DNA of 14,971 nucleotides. Source: Hyphomicrobiales bacterium. GTDB taxonomy: Bacteria > Pseudomonadota > Alphaproteobacteria > Parvibaculales > Parvibaculaceae. Location of the stretch: the NCBI GenBank assembly GCA_015655095.1, contig JAATFR010000086.1, positions 1-14,971 of the forward strand, read 5' to 3'. The notes beneath the pieces are model-generated. The model was not told where the DNA came from, did no database searches, and saw only the letters and a list, made by a program, of their open reading frames with translations. Made by a program: the position numbers and the translations under genes. Positions 1 to 6,844 of the stretch are shown here, piece after piece (within the stretch, counting starts at the first letter, position 1; the number at the start of each line of letters is the position of its first letter).

Positions 1-600
1 ATCGACCGCGAAAACGCGCGACGCGCCTAGCACGAACGCCGCCTCGACAGCCATCAGGCCGATAGGACCGAGCCCGACGACAGCAACCGTCTTACCCGGC
101 CCGATGTCCGCATTGAGGCAGCCCAGATAGGCTGTGGGCAGATTATCCGTCAGCATCAATGCCTGATCGATACTGACGCCATCGGGGATTTTCCAGGCAT
201 TGAAATCCGCCTTGGGCACACGGATCGCCTCGGCCTGGCAGCCTTCCAGCGCGTGGCTGAGCCCATAGCACGCCGCCCCCCGACCCTGACAACGATTTAT
301 ATGACCGGCAAGGCAGGGACCGCATTCGCCGCACCCGGCGGCAGCCGAGATCATTACCTTGTCCCCGCTTTTGAGGCGCTTGACAGACCGCCCGGTTTCA
401 ACAACCTCGCCGACCGCCTCATGCCCCACGCAGAAACCCGTATCTGCGCTGAAGCCATGGCCGTGATAGATATGCAGATCGCTGCCGCAGATGCCGCATT
501 TCTCCATTTTCACGATCACATCATCGTCGGACTGAAGCCTTGTATCCTCGAAGCTGTCGTAGCGGATGTCGCGTTCACCGAAATAACAGAGCGCCTTCAT
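1..600 (-). CDS. Zinc-dependent alcohol dehydrogenase (MDR superfamily), 3' end beyond window
   Basis: Medium-chain zinc dehydrogenase that would oxidise an alcohol to an aldehyde or ketone with NAD(P). I translated 200 residues from ATG at 600; the frame stays open to base 1, so the C-terminal half is outside the window. Visible are catalytic-zinc ligands Cys38 (CGICGSDLH) and His60-Glu61 (GHE), the structural zinc lobe Cys90, Cys93, Cys96 and Cys104 (CGECGPC plus a later Cys), and the Rossmann motif GLGPIG at 176-181. The acidic residue at the end of the second strand (Asp200, FAVD) favours NAD over NADP. A GGGGAAG ribosome site sits about 6 bases upstream. It is third in the operon SDR, acyl-CoA dehydrogenase, ADH, 37 bases after the dehydrogenase stop. 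Substrate is unknown; threonine/sorbitol-type and formaldehyde-type relatives share these motifs. Confidence 0.9.
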   Translation of the reverse strand, partial: MKALCYFGERDIRYDSFEDTRLQSDDDVIVKMEKCGICGSDLHIYHGHGFSADTGFCVGHEAVGEVVETGRSVKRLKSGDKVMISAAAGCGECGPCLAGHINRCQGRGAACYGLSHALEGCQAEAIRVPKADFNAWKIPDGVSIDQALMLTDNLPTAYLGCLNADIGPGKTVAVVGLGPIGLMAVEAAFVLGASRVFAVD

Positions 601-637
601 GATGGCTTCCCCATGATTTTTCTTTATTGATTTCGAG

Positions 638-1930
638 TTAGATCATGTCGTCGATGGCATCGAGAATATCGCCATATTTCTCCTGGGCCGCCTCACGCAC
701 GCGGGGCAGATGGTAGGAGGGGAACAGCTCGTTCGAAGGGCGATAGTTGCGCAGGATCTGCTTGGCCACCGTGACCTTATGCACCTCGGTGGGACCATCA
801 GCCAGCGCCAGAAAATAGGACGAGATGACCTGCCCCATGAAAGGCATTTCATTGGAAAGGCCAAGCGAGCCATGAAGATGGAGCGCTCTTGACGCCACAT
901 CATGGAGCACCTTGGGCATGGCGGCCTTGATGGCGGCAATGTCCTTGCGGACGACGCGATAATCCTTGTGCTTGTCGATCATCCACGCCGTGCGCAGTAC
1001 CAGAAGGCGGAACTGCTCAAGCTCGATCCATGAATCGGCGATCTTTTCCTGCACCATCTGCTTTTCCGACAGCCGCCCTTCCTGCGTGCTGCGCGAGATG
1101 ACCCGCTCACACATCATGTCTAACGCCTTGCGCGCCTCGCCCAGAGAACGCATCGCATGGTGAATGCGCCCGCCGCCAAGGCGCACCTGCGCCACCACAA
1201 AAGCCTGCCCGGGCTTGCCCAGCATATGGTCGAGCGGTACGCGCACATCGGTATAGCGGATATAGGCATGGGAGCCCTCGCCCTCCGCGCCATAGCCGAC
1301 ATTGCGCAAGATATCGATGCCCGGCGTATCCGCGGGCACGATCAGCATCGACATGCGCTCATAAGGTGGGGCCTTGGGGTCCGTGACCGCCATGACGATA
1401 AAGAAATCGGCATATTTGGCGTTCGACGAAAACCACTTTTCGCCATTGATGACCCACTCGTTTCCTTCCTTCACCGCCGAGGTGGTGAAGAGCAGCGGGT
1501 CCGCGCCGCCCTGCGGCTCGGTCATGGAAAAGCAGGAGACGATCTCGTTATCGAGCAGGGGCCGGAGGTATTTTTCCTTCTGCGCCGCCGTGCCGTAATG
1601 GGCGAGAATCTCCGCATTGCCCGTATCGGGTGCCTGACAGCCGAACACGGTGGGACCGTAATGGGAGCGGCCCAGAATCTCGTTCATCAGCGCGAGCTTG
1701 ACCTGACCGTAGCCCTGCCCGCCGAGCTCCGGCCCCAGATGACAGGCCCAGAGCTGCTGCGCCTTCACCTTTTCCTGAAGCGGACGCACCAGCTTGATGT
1801 TCTTCGGATTTTTCACATCGTAGGGGCTGCCCAGCACATGATCGAGCGGCTCGACCTCAAAGCGCACGAACTCGTCGATCCAGTCGAGTTTTTTCTGAAA
1901 TTCGGGGTCCGTTTCAAAGTCCCAGGCCAT
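638..1930 (-). CDS. Acyl-CoA dehydrogenase, ACAD10/ACAD11-like
   Basis: FAD enzyme of 430 residues that introduces an alpha-beta double bond into an acyl-CoA in the cytoplasm. The substrate/FAD loop CFSMTEPQGGADP lies at 133-145, and the C-terminal active-site segment reads LADGPTEVHK at 376-385. This ADGP-EVH signature and the N-terminal MAWDF type are typical of the ACAD10/ACAD11 group. At the place where medium-chain enzymes have the catalytic Glu (YEGT), this protein has Asp378, and the helix-G position used by isovaleryl-type enzymes is Gly-rich (RLGGGRIHH), so Asp378 is the likely base. In animals this dehydrogenase is fused to an APH-like kinase; no kinase is fused or adjacent here. 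GGGAG precedes the ATG. It lies 31 bases after the SDR and 37 before the alcohol dehydrogenase, so one transcript is likely. Chain-length preference cannot be read. Confidence 0.93.
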   Translation of the reverse strand: MAWDFETDPEFQKKLDWIDEFVRFEVEPLDHVLGSPYDVKNPKNIKLVRPLQEKVKAQQLWACHLGPELGGQGYGQVKLALMNEILGRSHYGPTVFGCQAPDTGNAEILAHYGTAAQKEKYLRPLLDNEIVSCFSMTEPQGGADPLLFTTSAVKEGNEWVINGEKWFSSNAKYADFFIVMAVTDPKAPPYERMSMLIVPADTPGIDILRNVGYGAEGEGSHAYIRYTDVRVPLDHMLGKPGQAFVVAQVRLGGGRIHHAMRSLGEARKALDMMCERVISRSTQEGRLSEKQMVQEKIADSWIELEQFRLLVLRTAWMIDKHKDYRVVRKDIAAIKAAMPKVLHDVASRALHLHGSLGLSNEMPFMGQVISSYFLALADGPTEVHKVTVAKQILRNYRPSNELFPSYHLPRVREAAQEKYGDILDAIDDMI

Positions 1931-1961
1931 GGTTTACTCCCAATATTATTGTTTGTCTGGT

Positions 1962-2696
1962 TCAGGAAAGGATAAGGCCGCCATCGACGGGGATGGTCTG
2001 GCCGACGACATAGGCGGCCAAGGGTGAGGCAAGAAAAAGCGCCACCCCCGCCATGTCCTGCGGCGTGCCCAGCCGCCCGAGCGGAATGCCGCGCAGCGCG
2101 CCTTCGAGCCGCCTGGGATCGTTGGTGGTGACGCGGGTGAGCTTGGTGTCGACCAGCCCCGGCGCGATGCCGTTGACGCGGATGCCATCGCTCGCCCAGG
2201 CCTCGCCCAACGTGCGGGTCAGCCCGACCGCGCCGGTCTTGGAGGCGTTATAGGCGGGGTTTCCACGAGTCGAGTGGAACGCGGCGGTGGAGCTCACCGT
2301 GATCAGCGAACCTTTCGCCGCCGCCAGCATGTCGTGATATTTGACGGCGCAGGCCATCAAGCTGTTCAGGTTGACATCCATCACCTTCTGGAAGCCATCC
2401 ATTTTGAATTCACCGCGCCGGTAAATGACTGTACCCTGACAAAGGACGAGAATATCGAGACTGTCGAAAGGCGAGTTGTAGGCTTCGATGGCGTCGAAAT
2501 CTGAAACATCCATCCGCGCATAGTGAAGGCCGGTAAGGTCCGAGCCCTCCTCATCGCCATAATCTGAAGCGGCGGCCCTTGTACCCCAGATATAAACCTC
2601 GGCCCCCGCCGCGCGATAGGCCTGGGCGATACCGTTGCCAATACCGCTCGAACCACCGACCACGAGCGCCCTTTTCCCTGTGAAATCGAGCTTCAT
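1962..2696 (-). CDS. Short-chain dehydrogenase/reductase (SDR)
   Basis: NAD(P)-dependent oxidoreductase of 244 residues, classical SDR length. The cofactor motif is GGSSGIG (14-20), with Gly where most have Thr. The catalytic set is Asn109 (DVNLN), Ser136, Tyr149 and Lys153 (YNASK); the family NAG motif is replaced by CQG near 86-88. The C-terminus shows the usual VDGG. A GTG three bases upstream (2699) would also be in frame, but GGGGAGA (2709-2703) is six bases from the ATG at 2696 and only three from the GTG, so I chose the ATG. It is the first gene of the minus-strand operon with an acyl-CoA dehydrogenase and an alcohol dehydrogenase, and probably handles a hydroxy/keto intermediate of the same pathway. 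Expression is probably controlled by the divergent TetR through the palindrome at 2721-2752. Confidence 0.92.
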   Translation of the reverse strand: MKLDFTGKRALVVGGSSGIGNGIAQAYRAAGAEVYIWGTRAAASDYGDEEGSDLTGLHYARMDVSDFDAIEAYNSPFDSLDILVLCQGTVIYRRGEFKMDGFQKVMDVNLNSLMACAVKYHDMLAAAKGSLITVSSTAAFHSTRGNPAYNASKTGAVGLTRTLGEAWASDGIRVNGIAPGLVDTKLTRVTTNDPRRLEGALRGIPLGRLGTPQDMAGVALFLASPLAAYVVGQTIPVDGGLILS

Positions 2697-2720
2697 CACG
2701 CGTCTCCCCGATATGCCTTT

Positions 2721-2752
2721 TTAGGTCATTTGCTTTAAAGCGTTTGACCTAA
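2721..2752. promoter_or_regulatory. Candidate TetR operator (32-bp palindrome) in divergent promoter
   Basis: Perfect 8-base arms TTAGGTCA (2721-2728) and TGACCTAA (2745-2752) enclose a perfect inner palindrome GCTTTAAAGC (2732-2741). Thirteen of 16 base pairs match across the dyad; only three symmetric positions fail. It lies between the divergent SDR operon and the TetR gene, and TAATAT at 2750-2755 could be the -10 of the TetR promoter. Size and place fit a TetR dimer site repressing both directions. Binding is inferred, not shown. Confidence 0.75.
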
Positions 2753-2780
2753 TATGGCCCTTCATGGCATCAGGTCAAGC

Positions 2781-3404
2781 ATGAAAGCAGAAGACACAAG
2801 AGACGCTCTCAAACTCGCCGCCCGCCGCCTGTTCGCGGCGCGGGGTATCGATGGCGTTTCGGTCCGCGAGATCGTGGCGGCGGCGGGACAACGCAACAGC
2901 GGCTCGCTGCACTATTATTTCGGCACCAAGGAAGGGCTGATCCGCGAGCTGGTAGTGGATGGCGCGAAGCTCATCGACGAACGGCGCAATGCGTTGCTCG
3001 ACGCGCGCGCAGCGGACGGACGCGCCATATCCCTGCGCGATGCCGTGGAGGCTCTTGTATGGCCTTCCACGCGCCTTGGCGGCACGGCGGAGGAAGACAC
3101 CTATATCCGCTTCATCATGATGCTGCAGATGCACCATCGCGACCAGTTTCTGGATGCGCTGGAAAATAAATGGAACTCGGGCTATCTGCGCTGCCTTGCC
3201 CTGATCCGCCATCTGCTGCCGGAAATTCCCGCCGCGATCATGACACGGCGTCTGGTGTTCATGGGCCTGCTGCTGAGCGGCGCCCTTTCCTCGCGGGAAG
3301 CAGCGCTCGACGACCAGCCATGGGGGCGTCCCTTCTGGGTTCAGAAGAGCACGATGGAGGCGCTGATCGTCTCCATCGAGAATTTGCTGAGGGGCCCGGT
3401 CTAG
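2781..3404 (+). CDS. TetR-family transcriptional regulator (divergent to SDR/ACAD/ADH operon)
   Basis: DNA-binding repressor of 207 residues from the chosen start. The N-terminal TetR helix-turn-helix runs about 8-55: ALKLAARRLFAARG, then VSVREIVAAAG and the recognition part SGSLHYYFGTKEGLI. The rest is the variable ligand-binding, dimerising domain. An in-frame ATG at 2754 would give nine more residues, but it sits two bases from the operator and inside a possible -10 (TAATAT, 2750-2755). ATG 2781 has AGG six bases upstream and gives a normal TetR N-terminus. Likely target is the palindrome at 2721-2752, so autoregulation and control of the divergent operon; the ligand may be an acyl-CoA or the pathway substrate (inference). 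Its stop codon overlaps the stop of the convergent acyl-CoA dehydrogenase. Confidence 0.9.
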   Translation: MKAEDTRDALKLAARRLFAARGIDGVSVREIVAAAGQRNSGSLHYYFGTKEGLIRELVVDGAKLIDERRNALLDARAADGRAISLRDAVEALVWPSTRLGGTAEEDTYIRFIMMLQMHHRDQFLDALENKWNSGYLRCLALIRHLLPEIPAAIMTRRLVFMGLLLSGALSSREAALDDQPWGRPFWVQKSTMEALIVSIENLLRGPV

Positions 3405-4603
3405 AGCCCCAGCACCAGCTTGGCGATGATGCCGCGCTGGATTTCATTGGAGCCACCATAAATCGAGGCCGCGCGATTGTTCAGATAGCGCGGTACGATG
3501 GTGAGGCCATATTCAGGCCCCACAGGCGCTATGTTCACGCCCGGTTCACGCGCCGCGAGCTGATCGGGGAACACGGACCAGCCCAGAATTTCGGTCGCGA
3601 TCTCATCAATCTTCTGCTGCGTTTCAGTGCCGCGAATCTTGAGCATCGAGGATGCCGGCCCCGGATTGCCGCCCTTCGAGATGGTCGACATGACCCGGTG
3701 TTCGGTAATTTCCACCGCCTTTACCTCGATTGCGATCTCGGCAAGCCGCCGGGCGAAGGCGGGGTCCTGATCCAGTGCCTGGCCATCGCCCGCCCGTTCG
3801 CTCGCGGCAATCGCCCTGATCTTTTCAAGCTGCACCGCAAGGCCCGCCGCATAAGCGCCGCCACGCTCGAATTCGAGCAGATATTTGGCGACCGTCCAGC
3901 CCTTGTTTTCCTCGCCGACCAGATTGGCCTTCGGCACGCGGACATCATCAAAAAAGACCTGATTGACCTCATGCTCGCCCGCGAGCGTGATGATTGGCTC
4001 AACCTTGATGCCAGGACTGTTCATTTCCAGCAGCAGGAAGCTGATTCCCTCCTGCTGGCGGCCGCTGTTGTCGGTGCGCACGAGGCAGAACATGCGGTTG
4101 GCGAAATGGGCGTGGGTGGTCCAGATCTTGGTGCCGTTGAGCACGTAATCATCACCATCGGGCACAGCGCGAAGCTGGAGCGACGAGAGGTCCGAACCCG
4201 ACCCCGGCTCGGAATAGCCCTGACACCAGTAATCCTCGCCTGCAAGGATTCGCGGAAGATAGAAGCTTTTCTGCTCCGGCGCGCCGAATTTCATCAACAC
4301 CGGCGCGCACATGCGCAAGCCCATGGGCGAGAGGCCCGGCGTCTGGGCGCGCACGCACTCGGAGGCGAAGATGTAACGCTGCATCTCGTTCCAGCCGGTG
4401 CCGCCATATTCAACCGGCCATGCGGGAGCCGCCCAGCCCTTTTTATGCAGGATGCGCTGCCAGCCGAGCGCATAAGGCTTGTCGGTGAAGACACTGGTGG
4501 AGAGCTTGCCAGCCGCCTGCAATTCGGGCGTCAGGTTCGATGCAATGAAGGCGCGCACCTCGTCGCGGAATGCCGCATCTTCCTTGCTGAATTCGAGATT
4601 CAT
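3401..4603 (-). CDS. Acyl-CoA dehydrogenase (FadE / PimC-large-like)
   Basis: Flavin-dependent acyl-CoA dehydrogenase of 400 residues. Motifs in order: WPVEYGGTGW (62-71), GYSEPGSGSDL (129-139) for FAD/substrate binding, NGTKIWTTHAH (156-166), and IYGGSNEIQR near the C-terminus. The usual medium-chain catalytic Glu is Gly383 here. Glu246 in LLEFERGG aligns with the helix-G base of isovaleryl-CoA dehydrogenase, so it is the likely base. A longer frame opens at 4678, but ATG 4603 has a strong AAGGGGGG site and the standard N-terminus MNLEFSKEDAAFRDEV. It follows the MerR gene on the same strand after a 120-base gap with a hairpin, so it may have its own promoter. Enzymes of this type act on branched, dicarboxylic or steroid side-chain CoAs, some with a second subunit; none is adjacent. 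Confidence 0.92.
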   Translation of the reverse strand: MNLEFSKEDAAFRDEVRAFIASNLTPELQAAGKLSTSVFTDKPYALGWQRILHKKGWAAPAWPVEYGGTGWNEMQRYIFASECVRAQTPGLSPMGLRMCAPVLMKFGAPEQKSFYLPRILAGEDYWCQGYSEPGSGSDLSSLQLRAVPDGDDYVLNGTKIWTTHAHFANRMFCLVRTDNSGRQQEGISFLLLEMNSPGIKVEPIITLAGEHEVNQVFFDDVRVPKANLVGEENKGWTVAKYLLEFERGGAYAAGLAVQLEKIRAIAASERAGDGQALDQDPAFARRLAEIAIEVKAVEITEHRVMSTISKGGNPGPASSMLKIRGTETQQKIDEIATEILGWSVFPDQLAAREPGVNIAPVGPEYGLTIVPRYLNNRAASIYGGSNEIQRGIIAKLVLGL

Positions 4604-4663
4604 GGATTTCCCCCCTTGAGCGCCCATGACAGGCTTTATTCCGGCGTGGGAGACACAAAGCGC

Positions 4664-4691
4664 AAGCGGCGGCCTCAACGGGTCGCCGCTT
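4664..4691 (-). other. Hairpin between MerR gene and acyl-CoA dehydrogenase
   Basis: Perfect 8-base arms AAGCGGCG (4664-4671) and CGCCGCTT (4684-4691) with a 12-base loop, in the 120-base gap between the MerR stop and the dehydrogenase start. There is no clear T-run after it on the minus strand, so it is a poor intrinsic terminator. It could be a partial terminator or a processing site that uncouples the two genes. Confidence 0.4.
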
Positions 4692-4723
4692 CACACAGAG
4701 CTGTCTACATACGATTCTTTAAA

Positions 4724-5158
4724 TTATTCAGCCGTCAAAATGTAGGAGCTGAAGCGCTCGCAACTACTCAGCAGTTTTTCCTCCTGCCGCTCAAGCTCCT
4801 CACGCCTTTCGCGCAGAACCGCGATCCGGCGCTCGAACAATTGCAGGGCGCGCTGATATTGCTCACGGCAGCCACGGGCAGGGTCATAGAGATCCAGAAT
4901 CTCCCTGATCTCGCCCAGCGACAGGCCAATCTCCGAGCCCCGCTTGATGAGCTGGAGCCTTGTCCTGTCCTTGCGGTGGTAGAGCCGCGTCGAGCCGTTG
5001 CGTTGTGGGCTCACCAGCTTCTTTTCCTCATAGAAGCGGATCGCGCGCTGCGTCAACCCAAGCTCATCCGCCACTTCGCGAATGGTCAGGACATCCTCAT
5101 GTCCACCCGGCATGGCCATCTCGTGGCCATTCATGTTGTCAGTTGTAACCAGTTCCAT
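4724..5158 (-). CDS. MerR-family regulator, LiuR-like
   Basis: Transcription factor of 144 residues. The MerR winged helix-turn-helix spans about 24-92: LTIREVADELGLTQRAIRFYEEKKL, then the wing with STRLYHRKDRTRLQLI and IGLSLGEIREILDLYD. Residues 100-132 are Arg/Glu/Leu-rich and form the dimerisation coiled coil. This short form without a metal-binding tail resembles LiuR, which controls branched-chain acyl-CoA catabolism in proteobacteria. The acyl-CoA dehydrogenase downstream supports such a role. ATG 5158 has AGAAGG nine bases upstream; in-frame ATGs at 5134, 5119 and 5113 are alternatives, all ahead of the HTH. Only Cys97 and Cys133 are present, without the paired metal-site cysteines of CueR/MerR, so metal sensing is unlikely. 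It is divergent from a TetR gene; the dyad at 5213-5235 may be its operator. Confidence 0.9.
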   Translation of the reverse strand: MELVTTDNMNGHEMAMPGGHEDVLTIREVADELGLTQRAIRFYEEKKLVSPQRNGSTRLYHRKDRTRLQLIKRGSEIGLSLGEIREILDLYDPARGCREQYQRALQLFERRIAVLRERREELERQEEKLLSSCERFSSYILTAE

Positions 5159-5212
5159 CCCACAAAACCTTCTGGCCCACTAAAACCCTCTGATGCGCCA
5201 TACCCAATCTGT

Positions 5213-5235
5213 CTTCCAGTCTGACGCACTGGAAG
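5213..5235. promoter_or_regulatory. Dyad in MerR/TetR divergent promoter, candidate MerR operator
   Basis: Perfect 8-base arms CTTCCAGT (5213-5220) and ACTGGAAG (5228-5235) with a 7-base spacer. On the minus strand TTGCCT (5239-5234) overlaps the first arm and could be a -35, which would put the dyad in the long spacer where MerR proteins bind; no good -10 is visible at 19-20 bases. The right arm also includes part of the GGAAGG that could be the ribosome site of the TetR gene. Confidence 0.55.
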
Positions 5236-5244
5236 GCAATAAAC

Positions 5245-5928
5245 ATGGTTGCTATCGCGTTAGCAACCCATTTATATGCTCCCATGACCGCAAATATGCT
5301 CTCCCCAAAAAAAATAGCCCCCGCCACCCGGACAAAGGCGGAAAGGCGGGCTGAATCGGACCAGAGAATGCTGGCCGCCGCTGTGGAACTGATCGCCATG
5401 CAAGGCTTTTCAGCCACGACGCTGGAACAGGTGGGCTTGCGCGCCGGCTATAGCCGGGGCCTCGTCACCCAGCGCTTCGGCTCCAAGGAAGGGCTGATTG
5501 AGGCGCTTGTCGAACGACTTCACCATCACTTCAACGAATTGCTGGGGGTGAGCGGCATCGACCAGTTGCCGGGACTGGACGCGACCCTCGCTTATATCGA
5601 CATCTATCTGGCCAATCTGGAAAATTCGGAAACGAGCATGCGCGCCTATTACGTACTGGTTTCCGAATCCATCGGCGTGCTGCCGGGCCTGCGCGCCACC
5701 TTCATCGCCTCGAAGTCGCGCGCGACCCAGGGCATCCGGATATTGATCGAACGGGCCCAGAAGGAAGGCTCCGTGCGCCCCGACCTCGATGCCGGCGCCG
5801 TATCGGATATGGCGACAGGCCTGATCATGGGGCTGACGCTGCAATGGCTGCTCGACCCCTCCACCGACCTGCCGCGCATCCGCAAGGTGGTGCTGGAGAC
5901 GACCCGGCGCACACTCACCGGGCGGTGA
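5245..5928 (+). CDS. TetR-family transcriptional regulator
   Basis: Repressor-type regulator, 227 residues from ATG 5245. The TetR HTH covers about 40-90: RMLAAAVELIAMQGF, TTLEQVGLRAG and YSRGLVTQRFGSKEGLI. The remainder is a ligand-binding domain with a C-terminal helix typical of TetR. The start is uncertain. ATG 5245 has GGAAGG eight bases upstream, but then the palindrome at 5247-5268 lies inside the coding region. ATG 5284 or 5296 would place that palindrome in the promoter and make the message nearly leaderless. It is divergent from the LiuR-like MerR gene and convergent with the DeoR gene (7 bases between stops), so no structural gene is cotranscribed. Its target may be itself, the MerR/acyl-CoA dehydrogenase side, or a distant locus. 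Confidence 0.88.
   Translation: MVAIALATHLYAPMTANMLSPKKIAPATRTKAERRAESDQRMLAAAVELIAMQGFSATTLEQVGLRAGYSRGLVTQRFGSKEGLIEALVERLHHHFNELLGVSGIDQLPGLDATLAYIDIYLANLENSETSMRAYYVLVSESIGVLPGLRATFIASKSRATQGIRILIERAQKEGSVRPDLDAGAVSDMATGLIMGLTLQWLLDPSTDLPRIRKVVLETTRRTLTGR
5247..5268. promoter_or_regulatory. 22-bp palindrome, candidate operator of the second TetR
   Basis: GGTTGCTA (5247-5254) and TAGCAACC (5261-5268) are perfect arms; with the CG/CG centre, 10 of 11 pairs match. TTGCTA (5249-5254) and TATATG (5273-5278) are 18 bases apart and could be a plus-strand -35/-10, which the palindrome would cover. This is the classical layout for TetR autorepression. Confidence 0.6.
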
Positions 5929-5935
5929 TCAGGAA

Positions 5936-6724
5936 TCAGGGCCTGTTCGGCACCATGACCTCGACGCCCGCGCGCTCCAGCGCATGGAGCAGCGCGCCCG
6001 AAGGCGCGACATCCGTTATCAGCCGGTTGATTTCACCCCAGTGCCCATAGACGGAAAGCGCCGGGCGTTCGAACTTGTCATGGTCGGCAACAACCATGTT
6101 GCTGGCCGAGCGCGACAGCATCGCCCGGTAGACCGCGCCTGAATCGGCGTCAGCGTCATTGGGGCCATCCTCAGTCAGGCCGGTCGCGCCGACAATGGCC
6201 CAGTTCGCATAGAATCTGTGCAGATAATCGATGGTTTCGGCACCAAACATCTGGCCCTCCCGACCGTTGTAATGGCCCGGGCAGACCAGCACCTTGATGG
6301 TGGGATTGGGGGCAAATACCGTCGCCACGCCGAAGGAATGGGTGATGACGGTCAGTTCGCGCTTTTCCGCCGCGAGACGCCGCGCCACATGAACCGTGGT
6401 GGCGCCTCCCCCCATCACCACCACATCATTGTGCTGGATAAGGCCCGCCGCCACGACGGCGATGGCCTCACGCTCCGCCACCATCATCTGGTGGCGCTCC
6501 ATGATGCCAGGCTCCGGCCCGAAAGGACGGACCGCCCCGCCGTAAGTCCGGTTGATGAGCCCCCTCACCTCCAGCTCGTCTAGATCACGCCTTATGGTTT
6601 CGGTCGACACCTTGAGGTTGCCCGCAAGCTCTGAAACCCGCAATGTCGGCGAGGCGTTCACCTCGGAGAGGATGCGCTCCTGCCGGGCTCCCTTGGAGAG
6701 CCGCCCTCCCGATGGCTCGCTCAT
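5936..6724 (-). CDS. DeoR/GlpR-family transcriptional repressor
   Basis: Repressor of 262 residues, normal for the family. The N-terminal DeoR HTH spans about 14-64 (RQERILSEV, VSELAGNLKVSTETIRRDLDELEVRGLINRTYGGAV, read in pieces). The C-terminal DeoRC sensor has GGGATTVHVARRL (105-117) and a phosphosugar-isomerase-like fold region through ATGLTEDGPND. DeoR members commonly release DNA on binding a phosphorylated intermediate. AAGGGGAAG lies seven bases from the ATG. It is last on the minus strand after transporter and PLP-enzyme genes, 120 bases past the PLP-enzyme stop, and probably controls that operon and the divergent kinase through the repeats at 12275-12350. A phosphorylated kinase product would be a sensible inducer; this is inference. 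Confidence 0.92.
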   Translation of the reverse strand: MSEPSGGRLSKGARQERILSEVNASPTLRVSELAGNLKVSTETIRRDLDELEVRGLINRTYGGAVRPFGPEPGIMERHQMMVAEREAIAVVAAGLIQHNDVVVMGGGATTVHVARRLAAEKRELTVITHSFGVATVFAPNPTIKVLVCPGHYNGREGQMFGAETIDYLHRFYANWAIVGATGLTEDGPNDADADSGAVYRAMLSRSASNMVVADHDKFERPALSVYGHWGEINRLITDVAPSGALLHALERAGVEVMVPNRP

Positions 6725-6815
6725 GCCTGCGCTTCCCCTTATCCCTGCCAGATGCGAATCCGGTTCCTGCCCCGCTTTTACGAATATATGGCATACCCGG
6801 TCACATCAGGCATCT

Positions 6816-6834
6816 CGGGAGAAAGATACTCCCG
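6816..6834 (-). other. Small hairpin between PLP enzyme and DeoR genes
   Basis: CGGGAG (6816-6821) and CTCCCG (6829-6834) form a 6-bp stem with a 7-base loop, 10 bases past the PLP-enzyme stop on the minus strand. No T-run follows, so read-through into the DeoR gene is likely. It could trim or stabilise the upstream message. Confidence 0.35.
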
Positions 6835-6844
6835 CTTCTCCGCT

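Noticed and set aside
253..630. Open frame of 125 residues on the plus strand at the left edge
   Set aside because: Antisense to the alcohol dehydrogenase, whose zinc and nucleotide motifs are clear.
4724..5158. Metal-sensing MerR (CueR/MerR type), prompted by CTTCC/GGAAG arms in the nearby dyad
   Set aside because: The protein lacks the C-terminal cysteine pair of metal sensors, and no metal transporter gene is near.
3170..5224. 684-residue open frame on the plus strand
   Set aside because: It lies opposite the acyl-CoA dehydrogenase and MerR genes, which have clear family motifs. Long antisense frames are expected in GC-rich DNA, and the translation shows no recognisable domain.
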